Source of the DNA: Parietichytrium sp. I65-24A
Lineage: Eukaryota; Sar; Bigyra; Thraustochytrida; Thraustochytriidae
Assembly (NCBI GenBank): GCA_012862575.1
Contig: BLSF01000080.1
Location: 101,192-165,191, forward strand
DNA length: 64,000 nucleotides
Direction: 5' to 3'
Part shown: piece by piece, positions 18,074-32,968 of the stretch
Position numbering within the stretch: the stretch's first letter is position 1
How the letters are laid out: the number at the start of each line of letters is the position of its first letter
The notes under the pieces: generated by a model
Told to the model about the DNA's origin: nothing
The model's input: the letters and a program-made list of their open reading frames with translations, nothing else
The model's database searches: none
Position numbers and translations under genes: made by a program

Positions 18074-21000
18074 GGATGCCGCGGTTGTGGTTGTGGTTGT
18101 GGTCTACAAAGCGGCTTGAGCGAGAGCCGAGCAAGACTTCCAGAGTCAAGTGAGACTGGCGCTGGCGCAACGTTTGCCACACTTCACTCGCCCGCTTCAC
18201 CTTACGAGGTATATGCACTTCGACGTTCACCAACACTTGTGCGACTCGGGATGACTCGTGCCAGTCTAGTTTACAACGTGTGAGTCGTATCTCCTCTACA
18301 GCTAAAGAGAGAGAGAGAGAGCTTTCTACGTTACTAAAGAGCTGATGGGCCGCCGGCTAGACTGCGAGTGTCGAGTGTCGAGTATCGAGATGGAATGACT
18401 GCGTCGAATTTGGTTCGCTACAGAAGGCCAGCTCGATGCACTCGATAAAAACTCGATGCTTGCAAGCGTGGTCGCACATTTTCCAAAGTTCCGCAACCAA
18501 CAATCGCTCAAACTCGATCAACTTGAACTTTAAAACAATCGCTCTCGCACATACCGGAGCATTCATGCACATTTATTTCATTGCATATCATTTCATTTCA
18601 AATGAAGATCGAGCATTTTCCTCATCGACCGAACGAACACCTCTGTTCACAGGTGCACATACATGAGCTTACAAGTTATGACAACCTCCTCTTGCAAGTC
18701 AGGGCCACACGCGCCCCGCCCTCCAATACTACCCCCCTTCTAACCGCAGCTACGGCCACGGAAAGAGAAAGAAAAAATTGCGCGAGCTCAACTTGGCCAG
18801 CGCACCTTATCGTCCATTAGACTTTTCGCATAAGAATAGGTGTGTGCCCACCCATCCTCCGATGTTTTCCCTCTTTTCAATTTGGCTTTGGCACGAGTTG
18901 CAAAGTGGTGAGATGAGATGAATTGAAATGGAATGGGAAGAAATGGAATGGAGATGCTCTTGCAAATATTTGTGATTAGTGTGACGTGTGGTCTGGAGGG
19001 CTTTGATGACAAGCTTATACGCGATGCATGTCATGGGAAGGGGAGAGAGGGGGACGGAGGAGACTCTTTTGGATTACCGGTAGTATATTCCGAAAACATA
19101 TTTATCTACTGCATGTACGTGTCTGACGCGTGCGCTGGTTGTTCATCGTATTGAAGTGCCAGAGGCCTCGATAGATGATGGCTGTCAAGTTCAAACTTGG
19201 CCCGAAGCGAGACGTTGATTCATGGATGAATTGGGAGTCGTTTGGAGATGTTGTTGTCGAGTTTGCAGTTATAATCTCGTTGTAAAGACAGATGAGATAG
19301 CTGCCGTGAACGATGCTTCGCTGTCTTGTCTTGCGTCGCTTGGCACAGAGCGTAGGCCTCCTAATCCAGCGCGGCTCGTTCACAGTGCTCCGTATTTCTC
19401 GGATAGATCTAATCAAAACGCCACGCCACGAACAAGCAGAGTCAGATGCGCTGCTAAAGGAAGAAGAGTATCAAAGGGTCCACAGTCAATGCAAGAGCCG
19501 AGGCGCGGGTGGCGCCTTTGCGCATAGACTGCGAATACTTGCAGTCAACTCGATCTCGTCTTCCAGCGCCACTGGAGACACTGGAGGCGACTTTTGGTCC
19601 GTTCCGAAAAAGTGTTAGTCAAGCAATGGTTCGATGCCCACACAGTCTCACCCAGTATAGACTCTGTCGCACAACATGCACTGCATGGCGGCTCAACTTG
19701 TGGCAGGGGGCGCTCGAAGCATCGTGTGCCGGGAAATAAGCACCGCCTCACTGTACACGTCCAGTAGGTACGTAGTTTGTACTTTGGCTCTCCCTTCCTT
19801 TCTCACCTCTGGCTGTTCTGGTTGGTGCCTAGTGGTGAGTGACACTACGAGCTGCGCGTTCGGACAGCATTGCCTACGAGCGCCGCAGCTACTTAGCGAG
19901 ACAGAATCCTCAAGAGAAGCTCTACGCTAGGAGAGTACGAGTTGGTTGCAAGACGACTGCCTCAGACTCTGTCGCATCCTTTGCCACCTTGGTTCCCATC
20001 GCGAGAACCTGCAATACGTCTCGCCCGGTGCCGATTGTATATGTGTTTCCCGACTTTGACGCCGAGATTGGAGTTGTATGCTCTCTGTGTTTCTGCCAAG
20101 AAAGTCGGTATTGTCAAGAAACTTGGCGCTGTAAGGTTGACATTCGATTCCCTGAAACGCTGCGTTTCTTCGGGGAGGCAGGAAAAGACGACTCGCTTCA
20201 GATTTAGACTTATTCAAGAGCCTGTTTGCATTGGCGCTCGGGACCTCAACTTGCTCGTTTCAATCACCAAGTTCGCAGTTGCGATGAGCAACAACCCAAC
20301 AGAGCAGACTCCTTACCTTCCATGCGCCGATCAAGCGAGGTTGCAGTCCGCCCAAGTCCTTGCCATTGGCTCCAGTTGAACAGCGACTGTCTCGCTTGAT
20401 CAGGAAATGTTTTTCAAGATCAAAAGCCACAGCTCTCTCATCGCTCTGATCCGCTAGAGATCGGGAGCTGTGCATCCGCTAACTTCATCAACAAACTCCG
20501 TCAGGCGAAACTGCGCTGCGAAGAAAGGACCGCGGGCTGAGCACTCGCCAGACTCGGCCATGCTTGAGACCAAGAATGCAGTCGATTAGAAAAAAAATTA
20601 TTAGCATAATAAATCAAAATACAAGCAAAGGTTTTGAACAAAATTAATGAAAGAAACATGTATCATAACCAGGGACATTATTGATCAACAAGCCCGACTG
20701 CCAAACCGAACCTTCAAAAAACAAAAATGCAACATCTCAGGAAACCACCTTTCTAAACTATTTCATAGCAGCCATGCTGTTGTCAAGACCCAAACCTGCG
20801 ATGTCCCAAAACCTCTTGATCAAGTGCTTACGACCTCTACCTGACTGCACGGAACATTCTTCCAACATGAGACATCGACTTTGCGCAAGCTGAATTGACT
20901 TGATATAATCGCTGATCAGCACACTATCACCACCATCACCATCCTCAGCGCGTGCACGGTATGCCCGTTCCCCTCCCTTGCTTGCGCGCATCTCTTGCCC

Positions 21001-21962
21001 ATCTTCCCTCCTTCACATTCCCCCACCCGGCACTCTTACTCCCAGCTCAACCTAACCTAACCTAACCAAACGCTACCACGCTCGTAGTAGCGTTTGCGGA
21101 ACGAGATTTTTCCTATCCAATTCTGTAGCACCATATAGCACTTCACCACACACAGGGTACACACCTCATGGGGTCCTAAAGTATCCGGTGGGTGTGGCTA
21201 GAGGTCCTACAGTACTAAGGTGGTGGATAGGCGGAGTGGTGGCGGGGTTGGTGGGATTTGGCGAAGGATGGCACGCTCCAAAGTCTCTGTTCATGAAAAG
21301 TCTGCGAAAGATGGCTCTGAAAAGTCTCCAAATGGCAGTTGAAGACTCGAAGAATGTAGCGCTGGTGGCGGGATCCTGAAAGTTTTCACTCGTTAGCTAA
21401 TTTATGTCGAGTCTCAATCAACGAAGAATAAATGTCGTTGATGCTGCGATGGTTTTTAATTTTATATTTATGACGGCGAAAAGTTATCGCTCTTTGGACG
21501 CGTGTTGTTCCCGGCTCTGCACTCCTTGCGAGTTTGATTGTTGACTGATTTGATCGACTGTGAGTTGGGAAACCATTAGAGTTGTGACACAGTGAGCCTG
21601 CGAGTTTGGGTGCTCGCGTAGCACGTTAAAAGAGAGTGTGTACAGGTACTATTCTCGTAGCTGGCAGTACTGCACTGCTGCCCAACGCGAGATGGTAGTA
21701 CGAAAGGTGGGTAACAGAACAGAGCCAGCGTCCTAAACCCGCTGGTCGGCGTGGTGCCCACCGCAGCGTGGCACAGTACCATGGTGCCCGATTCCGGTTC
21801 TAAGACTATATAGTTTGCCTCACTTCAGACAACACATAGAGGAAGCGAACTCACGAATGAAAGCGGCATCCGTGGGAGGCAATCACCCAATCACCCAAAC
21901 ACACAAACACACAAACGCTCAACACCGGTACGTGGCGGTGGACAAGTTGACAGCAGCGAGCC
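18074..21962. other. 3.9 kb gene-free region
   Basis: It contains a GA run (18307-18320), an AT-rich part (20585-20660) and CCTAA repeats (21049-21068). The longest ORF-like stretches (for example 19942-20379, 145 codons) have no recognisable domain and unremarkable composition. No tRNA or rRNA was recognised. It separates two divergently transcribed genes, so promoters lie at each end. Confidence 0.5.
21049..21068. repeat. Short interstitial CCTAA repeat
   Basis: Three to four copies of CCTAA in tandem (complement TTAGG). This resembles degenerate telomere-type repeat but is too short to be a telomere. Confidence 0.6.
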
Positions 21963-23879
21963 ATGCAGAATCTCCGTTTAAGTCGCCGCAAGAGCGGCGT
22001 GGAACCTGCCACTGCCGTGAGCGTCTCCAAGGTCGGTGTCGAGAATAAGCAACATGGAGGATCTACAGAACTTATGATGGGCTTCGACTTAACCGCCACA
22101 AGCCGCGGCGCCGCTGAAGCACTTCGGGCGGGCATGATTGGCTCGAGAAAGATGTATCGCACACCACTCGGTGAAAAGCGCATTGTCTACGCCGATTGGA
22201 CTGCCAGTGGAAGAGCGCTACGCCAGGTGGAAGAATTTGTTCAGGAGGAAGTGCTGCCTTGGTATGCCAACTCCCACACTACCTCAAGCTGCACTGGAGC
22301 CCGCACGACGCAGATGCGAAGCACGGCAAGGGACTACACCCTCAGGTGCGTCAACGGCAAGCCGGAGGAAGACGTGGTGTTTTTCTCGGGCAGTGGGAGC
22401 ACCGCTGCGATCAACAAGTTCGTGCAGCTAGTCCAAGTGGAGAGCAAGAAAAGGAGTCTCATGCAAAAGCGGCCCCTCGTCATTGTGGGCCCCTACGAGC
22501 ACCACTCCAATATCCTTCCGTGGCGCGAGGCGGGGGCGAAAGTGGTCATTGTACCAGAGCAAGCTGTCGACGGCGGCCCCGATTTGGAGGTTCTCGAGGC
22601 CATTTTGCGCTCGAGCAAAAGACACAGTCTTATAGTGGGTTCTTTCTCGGCTGCTAGTAACATCACCGGAGTTCTCAGCGACGTGCGCAAGATTGCAACT
22701 ATTCTACACAAGTATGGAGCGATCGCGTGCTTTGACTATGCTTGCGGTGCCCCTTACATTGAAATGAACATGAACCCTGACGACGAAGCAGCTTGCCCGG
22801 ACGCTATCTTCATTTCCCCCCACAAATTCATCGGCGGCGTCAACACGTCGGGGGTGCTCGTTTGCAAGCGACATTTATTGACTGCTCAGAGGCCCTCCAC
22901 CCCTCATGTCGGAGGTGGCACTGTTCTTTGGGTGACCGCGAAAGAGCATAGATACCTCGCAGATATTGTAGAGCGTGAAGAAGGCGGAACTCCTGATATT
23001 GTCGGGAACATTCGAACCGGCCTGACCTTTGCTGTGAAAGAAGCCTTTGGGACAGCCAACATCCAGGACCGCGAAGAAGAACTTGTCTGCAAAATCCGGA
23101 GCGCGATGTCTAGCATGCCGAACCTGCACTTGCTAGGTCCTGCAATCGATGACGAAAACATTCACCGGCTGCCAATCATGTCATTCTTGATCAAGCATCC
23201 GGAAACCGGCATGTTCCTTCATCACGCGTTTGTCTCCACACTCTTGAATGACCTTTATGGCATCAACTCCCGAAGCGGCTGTATGTGCGCTGGTCCGCTC
23301 GCGGTAAAGCTCCTTGGGTTCCCCGAGAAGGACGTCGATCGCGTTGTTACGTTCATTGAGGAGAATTCGTATTACAAGCCTGGGTTCACCCGCTTGAGCC
23401 TCGCATACTTTATAGAGGATGAGGAAGCCGACTTTATTCTTGAGGCACTAAAACAGGTCTCAGAGCACGGGTGGAAACTGCTGCCGTTTTACGAGTTCAA
23501 CAGCGTATCTGGAGAGTGGACCTTCAGCGAGTCCCCAATTGTGGACTTGCTCTCCATTCCGTCTGGGTCCGTGCCGAGTGAGAACTCCTACTTTTCTGTA
23601 ACTCTTAGTCACGCTGAGATGCTCTACGAGCAGGCGACCGAAATCCTCACCAGTATGGAGGATCTTGACGCGCGAGTGAAGAAGATGAGAGACTCGCTGT
23701 ACCCAGGGAAAGCTTCGTACTACTCTTGGTTTCTCTTTCCCGAGGACATTGTTAGCGCCACTGAACGAGAAGTTGCCCCACAGCAAGTTATTGATCCGAC
23801 AAAGTACTGGGCGAGCGTCATCAGCAAGAGCCAGTTGCCTCTCGGACGCCGCGTCTCTTCCACCAACACCACACCGTAA
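21963..23879 (+). CDS. PLP-dependent class-V aminotransferase, cysteine desulfurase-like
   Basis: 638 residues. The fold-type I class-V core spans ~75-520: YADWTASGRALRQVEEF, ARDYTLRCVNG, VVFFSGSGSTAAINKF, VIVGPYEHHSNILPWREAGA, SFSAASNITGVLSDV and CFDYACGAPYIEM. The PLP lysine is K288 in FISPHKFIGGVNTSG. A cysteine-containing loop, NSRSGCMCAGP (C440, C442), sits where SufS-type desulfurases carry the persulfide Cys (RxGxxCAxP), so release of sulfur from cysteine is plausible. It differs from canonical NifS/SufS by length: about 70 extra N-terminal residues (not clearly a targeting peptide) and ~120 at the C terminus. Alternative activities in the class-V family, such as selenocysteine lyase or an uncharacterised aminotransferase, cannot be excluded. 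The start is the first ATG of the frame, at 21963. No partner scaffold gene lies nearby. Confidence 0.88.
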   Translation: MQNLRLSRRKSGVEPATAVSVSKVGVENKQHGGSTELMMGFDLTATSRGAAEALRAGMIGSRKMYRTPLGEKRIVYADWTASGRALRQVEEFVQEEVLPWYANSHTTSSCTGARTTQMRSTARDYTLRCVNGKPEEDVVFFSGSGSTAAINKFVQLVQVESKKRSLMQKRPLVIVGPYEHHSNILPWREAGAKVVIVPEQAVDGGPDLEVLEAILRSSKRHSLIVGSFSAASNITGVLSDVRKIATILHKYGAIACFDYACGAPYIEMNMNPDDEAACPDAIFISPHKFIGGVNTSGVLVCKRHLLTAQRPSTPHVGGGTVLWVTAKEHRYLADIVEREEGGTPDIVGNIRTGLTFAVKEAFGTANIQDREEELVCKIRSAMSSMPNLHLLGPAIDDENIHRLPIMSFLIKHPETGMFLHHAFVSTLLNDLYGINSRSGCMCAGPLAVKLLGFPEKDVDRVVTFIEENSYYKPGFTRLSLAYFIEDEEADFILEALKQVSEHGWKLLPFYEFNSVSGEWTFSESPIVDLLSIPSGSVPSENSYFSVTLSHAEMLYEQATEILTSMEDLDARVKKMRDSLYPGKASYYSWFLFPEDIVSATEREVAPQQVIDPTKYWASVISKSQLPLGRRVSSTNTTP

Positions 23880-24388
23880 ATTTAAATGTAAAAATTCTGT
23901 TCATTGTTGTACTCCTAATCACAGTTCTGTCTTCATACAACAGCTTCACTGAAAAATAATAACATAACAAAAAAAAGGCAAGCCTCAGGGGAGCCTATAT
24001 CCATGTTGACCCACAGCGGCATTGAGTATGATTGCAGCCGCTCAACATCGCTCAACTCTAAAAGGAAATGTTATGGTCGCTCCGCAGAATGTTTCACCCT
24101 TCCAGAATTGGAACCTGACACCGTTTCAAACTGCAAGGTTGCCGTTGCTCAAGCGGCTTCAATTGGGCTGATCAAGCGCTTTGCAGCCTCTCGAGAATTC
24201 CCAAAAAGAGCCACCATAGGCTGTACAAAATAAACACACAACGGTTTCCTACAGCACACTGCGCGGCCAATCCAAACCGATCCAAACCATCCATGTAAAG
24301 CGTCAAAAAGCGACGCCATCGGCAGCAAATTCATCTCTTCCATCTACACAGCCCTCGATCATCTTCGAATCATCGTCAAACCCTCTGC
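23880..24388. other. Intergenic, convergent 3' regions
   Basis: 509 bp between the PLP-enzyme stop and the stop of the small basic protein gene. An A-rich run lies at 23966-23977. Nothing else seen. Confidence 0.5.
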
Positions 24389-24865
24389 TTACATCTCCAA
24401 AGCCTGAACAACCCTGCGGCGATAACCTTCATTAATCCTCGGCCTCCTCTTCTTCTCCATCTCCTTGATCTTCTTCAGCACTTTATCCGCAGAATCACTT
24501 GTCGCAGCATCTACTCTGCGAGATTTCGCCACCATTTTCGCATTCAGAGCCACGAAATCCGTATTTTCGCCAGCCTCAAAGCTGCGCAGGTCTTGCTCAA
24601 ATTTCCCGTGCCGCATGCGGCGAACCTTCTCTTGTTCGTCCTGCTCGCGCGCCACCTCTGCGCGCGTGCGCTTGCCTCTGCGCGGCAGGCTTGCGGAACC
24701 CTTTTTCCGCGAGGACACGGGCATACCTGCGAGCTTGCCGGCCTTGCCGGGCTTTCCCGACTTGGCGAGAGGTTTCGCCGACGACGGGGACGCGGTTCCT
24801 TCCAGGCGCGCCAGGAGGGCGTCGCGCTGCAGGTCAAAGTGCTCCCGTACCAGCCGGGACGACAT
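24389..24865 (-). CDS. Small basic protein of unknown function, possibly nucleolar
   Basis: 158 residues from ATG 24865, which opens MSSRLVREHFDLQRDALLARL. The frame is open a further 69 codons upstream, but that part is Pro/His-rich and unlike the rest. The protein is Lys/Arg-rich with a low-complexity SAKPLAKSGKPGKAGKL section, a helical middle (RAEVAREQDEQEKVRRMRHG, then KFEQDLRSFEAGE) and a C terminus with KVLKKIKEMEKKRRPRINEG. Basic clusters suggest nuclear or nucleolar targeting. I do not recognise the family. Continuous open frame and biased, charged composition support it as coding. A ribosome-biogenesis role is a guess from composition only. Confidence 0.6.
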   Translation of the reverse strand: MSSRLVREHFDLQRDALLARLEGTASPSSAKPLAKSGKPGKAGKLAGMPVSSRKKGSASLPRRGKRTRAEVAREQDEQEKVRRMRHGKFEQDLRSFEAGENTDFVALNAKMVAKSRRVDAATSDSADKVLKKIKEMEKKRRPRINEGYRRRVVQALEM

Positions 24866-26186
24866 CTTGGTGTGGGGAAGGGGGCACGCGCGTACCGTGC
24901 CGGGGACAGTGGGTGGGTGGGGGGGGCTCGGGGCACAAAGCGCTGGGTGGAGGAGTATTTCTCGGGCTCGGGGAAATTGAAGGGATTGCATTTCTAGCAT
25001 TGAGCGCCTCTCGGGGAAATAGGATCGGGGAAACTCGACTGAGAAAGCTGTCAGCCAGTCATACTGCCTCACCGTGATTTGACTGGCCTTGCGTCACTCT
25101 GGCGTCTCTGTTACTTTGTTTGCTCAACAATATCCAGAGATTACCGTCACGATGAGTCTATGATGACGATACAAGGAGTGTGCGAGTAGTGCCAGTCTAT
25201 GGGACCGTAGTGGGACCGCAAGACTGGCGCGTCACCGAATTCTCGTCACGAAGACGTCCAAGAGACGTGAGGAGTCTCGTATCGAGGGGTATCTACGTTA
25301 CGCGAATGGTGACGAGGGACGGAAAAGGGACGCCGCGAGTATGGTTGGCTGGGAGATTATGAGCATCGCTCTCTCTCATCACTCCTCGCTTCTCCCCTCT
25401 TGGTTCAAACGAGGCTTACTCTTTCGAAGTACCAATGAGTATCATGATGATCATCATCATCATGTCATGAGATGTCAGGAGTGAAAAAGAAACGGAAAGT
25501 TGAAAGTCGAAAGTTGAGCGCGAGGGAGGATACTCCCTATACTCCCGACGAGGCTCCGAAGTGCATCTTCTGCTAGCCGCATTGCTATCCAAGTACTAGT
25601 ACCTTCCCAGCCGCCGCATCTTCATTACTACGGTGCCTACGTGATTGGTTACGAGTCGTAGGTTCACTGCGTCGTGGAATCGCAAGGAAAAAGGGAAGAA
25701 ACCGGAGGAGGACCGGCTTAGTTTACACACTAGTACTCCAGTAAGCCTCTCCCGAGGTTACGCAGTGCAGCACTCAGCACTATCCCCTCGCGTAATACAA
25801 CCGTATCCCACATCCCTTACATCGCATCGCATCTTACCACTACCGCCTACCCTAGTCTCGCATAGGACACTAGCCCCCTCTCCCATGGCTAGTGGCTACT
25901 TCTACCGCCACGCTACGACCGCGGGCACCAACCACACCCAGCTAGACAATAACCATTACTCCCCCACAATAGCTACCCGCAACTAAGACCCCATTAGACG
26001 ACACTAACCACCGCGTGAGACCCCTTAACCAAGACCAGTAGGACTCCTCAGTAGCGAGGAGAGTAGCAGCGCGACTGAGACTGAGAGAGACTGAGACTGA
26101 GAGAGACTGAGAGAGAGAGATACAACGACCAACGAAAAGAAAGAAAAAAGAAAGAAAAGGAAAAGAAAGGAAGAAGAACGACAACC

Positions 26187-26232
26187 AACAACAACAACAA
26201 CAACAACAACAACAGCAACAACAACAACAGCA
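26187..26232. repeat. CAA trinucleotide repeat
   Basis: About fifteen ACAACA-type units with two CAG interruptions, upstream of the eEF3 gene's GA tract. Confidence 0.85.
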
Positions 26233-26273
26233 AAGAGAGGAGACGAGAGCGCAGAGAGAAGAGAGAAGAGAGA

Positions 26274-30408
<4,135 letters not shown>

Positions 30409-30810
30409 GTTTAGCCAACATGTGTGAACACCCCTCAGTCTTCCTTTTCTCTCGAGTCAATTAGTACTCTCAACAATTTTTCTTTTCACGTTTTTCTTTT
30501 TACAGTTGGTTAGAGAAAGATTTTTTAGCTTTTAAAAGGTTTCTTTTCGCTTCCTCCGAGAACACTCTCTCTCGTCTTCTATTTTTGTTCTCCTCAATCG
30601 AAAATTATCTGCCAACAATGAGTCGCTCTTGGTGAGGAAGAGTGCTACTCAAATTTGACACTGACGGAGCAAAAGATATTCTACAACCTTACCTCGTGCC
30701 GATTGATATGGCAGCGGAAACCCGCGCTCTTGTCGTTGGTTCTGCATCTTAATCAACGTCCGCAGATGAGACTTATGTATTTTGACATTTGTCTTTGGAG
30801 CGGTTGTTGT
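30409..30810. other. Intergenic, convergent 3' regions
   Basis: 402 bp between the eEF3 stop and the VOC gene stop. It is T-rich (30478-30545). Nothing else recognised. Confidence 0.5.
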
Positions 30811-31245
30811 TTAATCGTCTTTCACAAAGTACTTGGCAAAGAGGTTCTCAGGGTGAGTCATGGCTTTGAACTCCAGAGCGTTGCCACTTGGGTCGCGAAA
30901 GAACATGGTCCATTGCTCGCCCGGCTGCCCTTCAAACCGCAAAGTTGGAGGAATGACAAATTGTACCTTCTTCTCCTTCAGCCTCTCCGCAAACTCGCGG
31001 AACTGCTCCACTGGCAGCGCTGCGCCAAAGTGGTGCACAGGCACATCATCGCCGTCCACGGGGTTAAAGTAATCCACGGCGCGGTAGTCGGAGCGTACCA
31101 AATGGCACACAATCTGGTGCCCAAACAGGCTGTAATCTATCCACCTCGAGCTGCTCCTCCCCTCCGAGCACCCCAGCACATTCCCATAAAACTCTCGCGC
31201 CTTGTCCAAGTCATGCACTGGAAAAGCAAGATGGAAGGGCGGCAT
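30811..31245 (-). CDS. VOC-superfamily (glyoxalase/dioxygenase-like) protein
   Basis: 144 residues from ATG 31245, beginning MPPFHLAFPVHDLDKAREFY. Two beta-alpha-beta-beta-beta modules are visible: FHLAFPVHDLDKAREFYGNV at the start, and PVHHFGAALPVEQFREFAER to RDPSGNALEFKAM in the second half. Likely metal ligands are His5, His in PVHHFG and Glu in ALEFKAM, the usual VOC set. The phrase LGCSEGRSSSRWIDYSLFGH is very close to a common bacterial single-domain VOC family, so bacterial origin is plausible. The frame extends to an ATG at 31371, adding 42 residues (Arg/Ser/His-containing) that could be a presequence; the family start is preferred. The substrate is not deducible. Confidence 0.87.
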   Translation of the reverse strand: MPPFHLAFPVHDLDKAREFYGNVLGCSEGRSSSRWIDYSLFGHQIVCHLVRSDYRAVDYFNPVDGDDVPVHHFGAALPVEQFREFAERLKEKKVQFVIPPTLRFEGQPGEQWTMFFRDPSGNALEFKAMTHPENLFAKYFVKDD

Positions 31246-31445
31246 TACATTATCTGCCTTTCCGCCGCTGCATATACCCGCCGACACATGCTCACAGGCG
31301 CGGTGGCCTGACCCCGACAGATGTCTTTCCAATACATTGACACGACGAACCGATTTGCTCATTTCGCTCATCTCGTATCTCTCTTATCTCTCTTATCTCT
31401 CGTCGCTTCCGTGGACCAAATGGCTTCTCGCACTCCTTCGACTCG

Positions 31446-31582
31446 CCTTCGTTCCTTTGTTCCTTCGCTCCTTCGCTCCTTCGTTCCTTTGTTCCTTCCG
31501 TCCTCGCGTAAGTTGTCAATCGTCAGTTGTCAGTTGGAATTACAGAGTTCGCGTCAGTTGTCAATTGTCAGTTGTCAGTTGT
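31446..31582. repeat. CCTTCGTT repeats followed by GTCAGTT repeats
   Basis: Six to seven degenerate CCTTCG(C/T)T units with CCTTTGTT variants occupy 31446-31503. About seven GTCA(G/A)TTG units occupy 31513-31582. Confidence 0.7.
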
Positions 31583-31836
31583 CTGTCGTTCGCGCATTGA
31601 ACAGAAGAGTGCGTCTGTGGATGTCTGTGCTCTGCGGCGTAGGACTCGGCTACGCGCAAGAACCCGACTTGGCCAGGGTGAGGGTTGGCTAGCTGAGCGG
31701 CTGGGAGAGTGGTAGTGGTGGGCGGGAGAACCCGGTAGCAGCGCTGGGAGTTGGGTTCTCCAAGAGCGGGCAGTGAGATGGGCGCGCTGATGGATGGGTA
31801 TGTGCGATTCCTCGCTTTTGAGACAACCGCATCGGC

Positions 31837-31922
31837 TTTCTTTCTTTCTTTCTTTCCTTTTCTTTACTTTACTTTATTTATTTCTTTATTTGATTTCTTT
31901 GTTCGTTTGTTTGTTTGTTTGT
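31837..31922. repeat. CTTT/GTTT simple repeat
   Basis: CTTTCTTTCTTT changes to TTTACTTTA and then GTTTGTTTGTTT over about 86 bp. Pyrimidine-rich microsatellite. Confidence 0.8.
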
Positions 31923-32968
31923 TTTCCGTCGACCTCAGCGTCGATCTTATGAGCGGGCAGGGAACTCGCACATAGCTTCTCTGGAGAAGACTGCACACCC
32001 CCCATTCCACGTCTCTTCAGAGCACTGCGCATTCCCCACGTCTTTCACGCACGCCCCTCCCTCGCAGCTCGCTCGCAGCTCGCTCGCGGGTGAACGAGAC
32101 TTTACATTGATAATCGATCGAGCCGCATGTGCGCACGCATGGAGCAATCGACGCGCATTTGACAACCCCCAAAACACAAGCAGTCGCCTCACGATCGCCG
32201 GAAATGTGAAAGAAATTGAAAACGTGGAAACAATTTCACGCCCCGACGCTCAAAAGATCTCAAAAGACTCAAAAGGCTGGCAAATGTATATGTGTACACA
32301 TTCGCAGAGCGAACGGAGTAGCACAAGGCTACGTAAATGACTGGCGACGGCATCACACAATAGCACAACGCGAAAGAAGGGACATTGCGCAAATGCATGT
32401 CATTTCCCCAAATGAACACACACTTGTGTAATTTCAATGATACATACTAGCGTTTTTGGGAACAAGTTGTTCATCATGTTATAATTACATGCACTTGCAA
32501 TTAATCCCGTAAACTCACACGTGAAAAGCAGTTTTGGTTGTTTTGGTAAAATTAACCAAAGTGAAAGAGTGAATAGAGTGTATAGAGTGAATGAAAACAA
32601 TGAAAACCAAGTCATTGACAGTAGGACCGTGATTGACAATGGACGATGAAGAAGAGAGAGAGAGAGAGAACGAGCGACAGTGTTTGGCGCAGTTGACCAT
32701 ACTTGACCAGAGTTAGAGCCTCTGAGTTGGGCCGGCAGAGCATGCCAACGGCGTTGGCTTCGTAAGTCACTCACACACACACACACGCATACTCTCTCTC
32801 TCAGTCGGCTGAGAAGAAGAGCTCGTTCGAGAAGCAAGCTAGTCAGAGCTGCTTTGCGAAAGCCCTGGCGTCTCAGGTGTCTCAAATTTCTCAGGTTTCC
32901 TTCAAAATTAAGTCGATAGATATAGATTGCGTTGGCTGCGGAGAGGCGAGGGCGAGCTAGTTGGCGCG

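Larger units (their letters stand above)
31246..32968. other. Intergenic region with several simple repeats
   Basis: 1.7 kb between divergent VOC and methyltransferase genes. It holds TATCTCTC units (31373-31404), CCTTCGTT units (31446-31503), GTCAGTT/GTCAATT units (31513-31582), a CTTT/TTTG pyrimidine-rich tract (31837-31922), GA (32652-32670) and CA/CT (32769-32806). No gene recognised. Confidence 0.55.

Noticed and set aside
19839-20379. ORFs of 122 and 145 codons in the 3.9 kb gap
   Set aside because: Overlapping frames of random-looking composition; no domain or conserved motif.
21049-21068. CCTAA repeats as a telomere
   Set aside because: Only three to four units, inside a gene-bearing region; too short for a telomere or a clear interstitial array.
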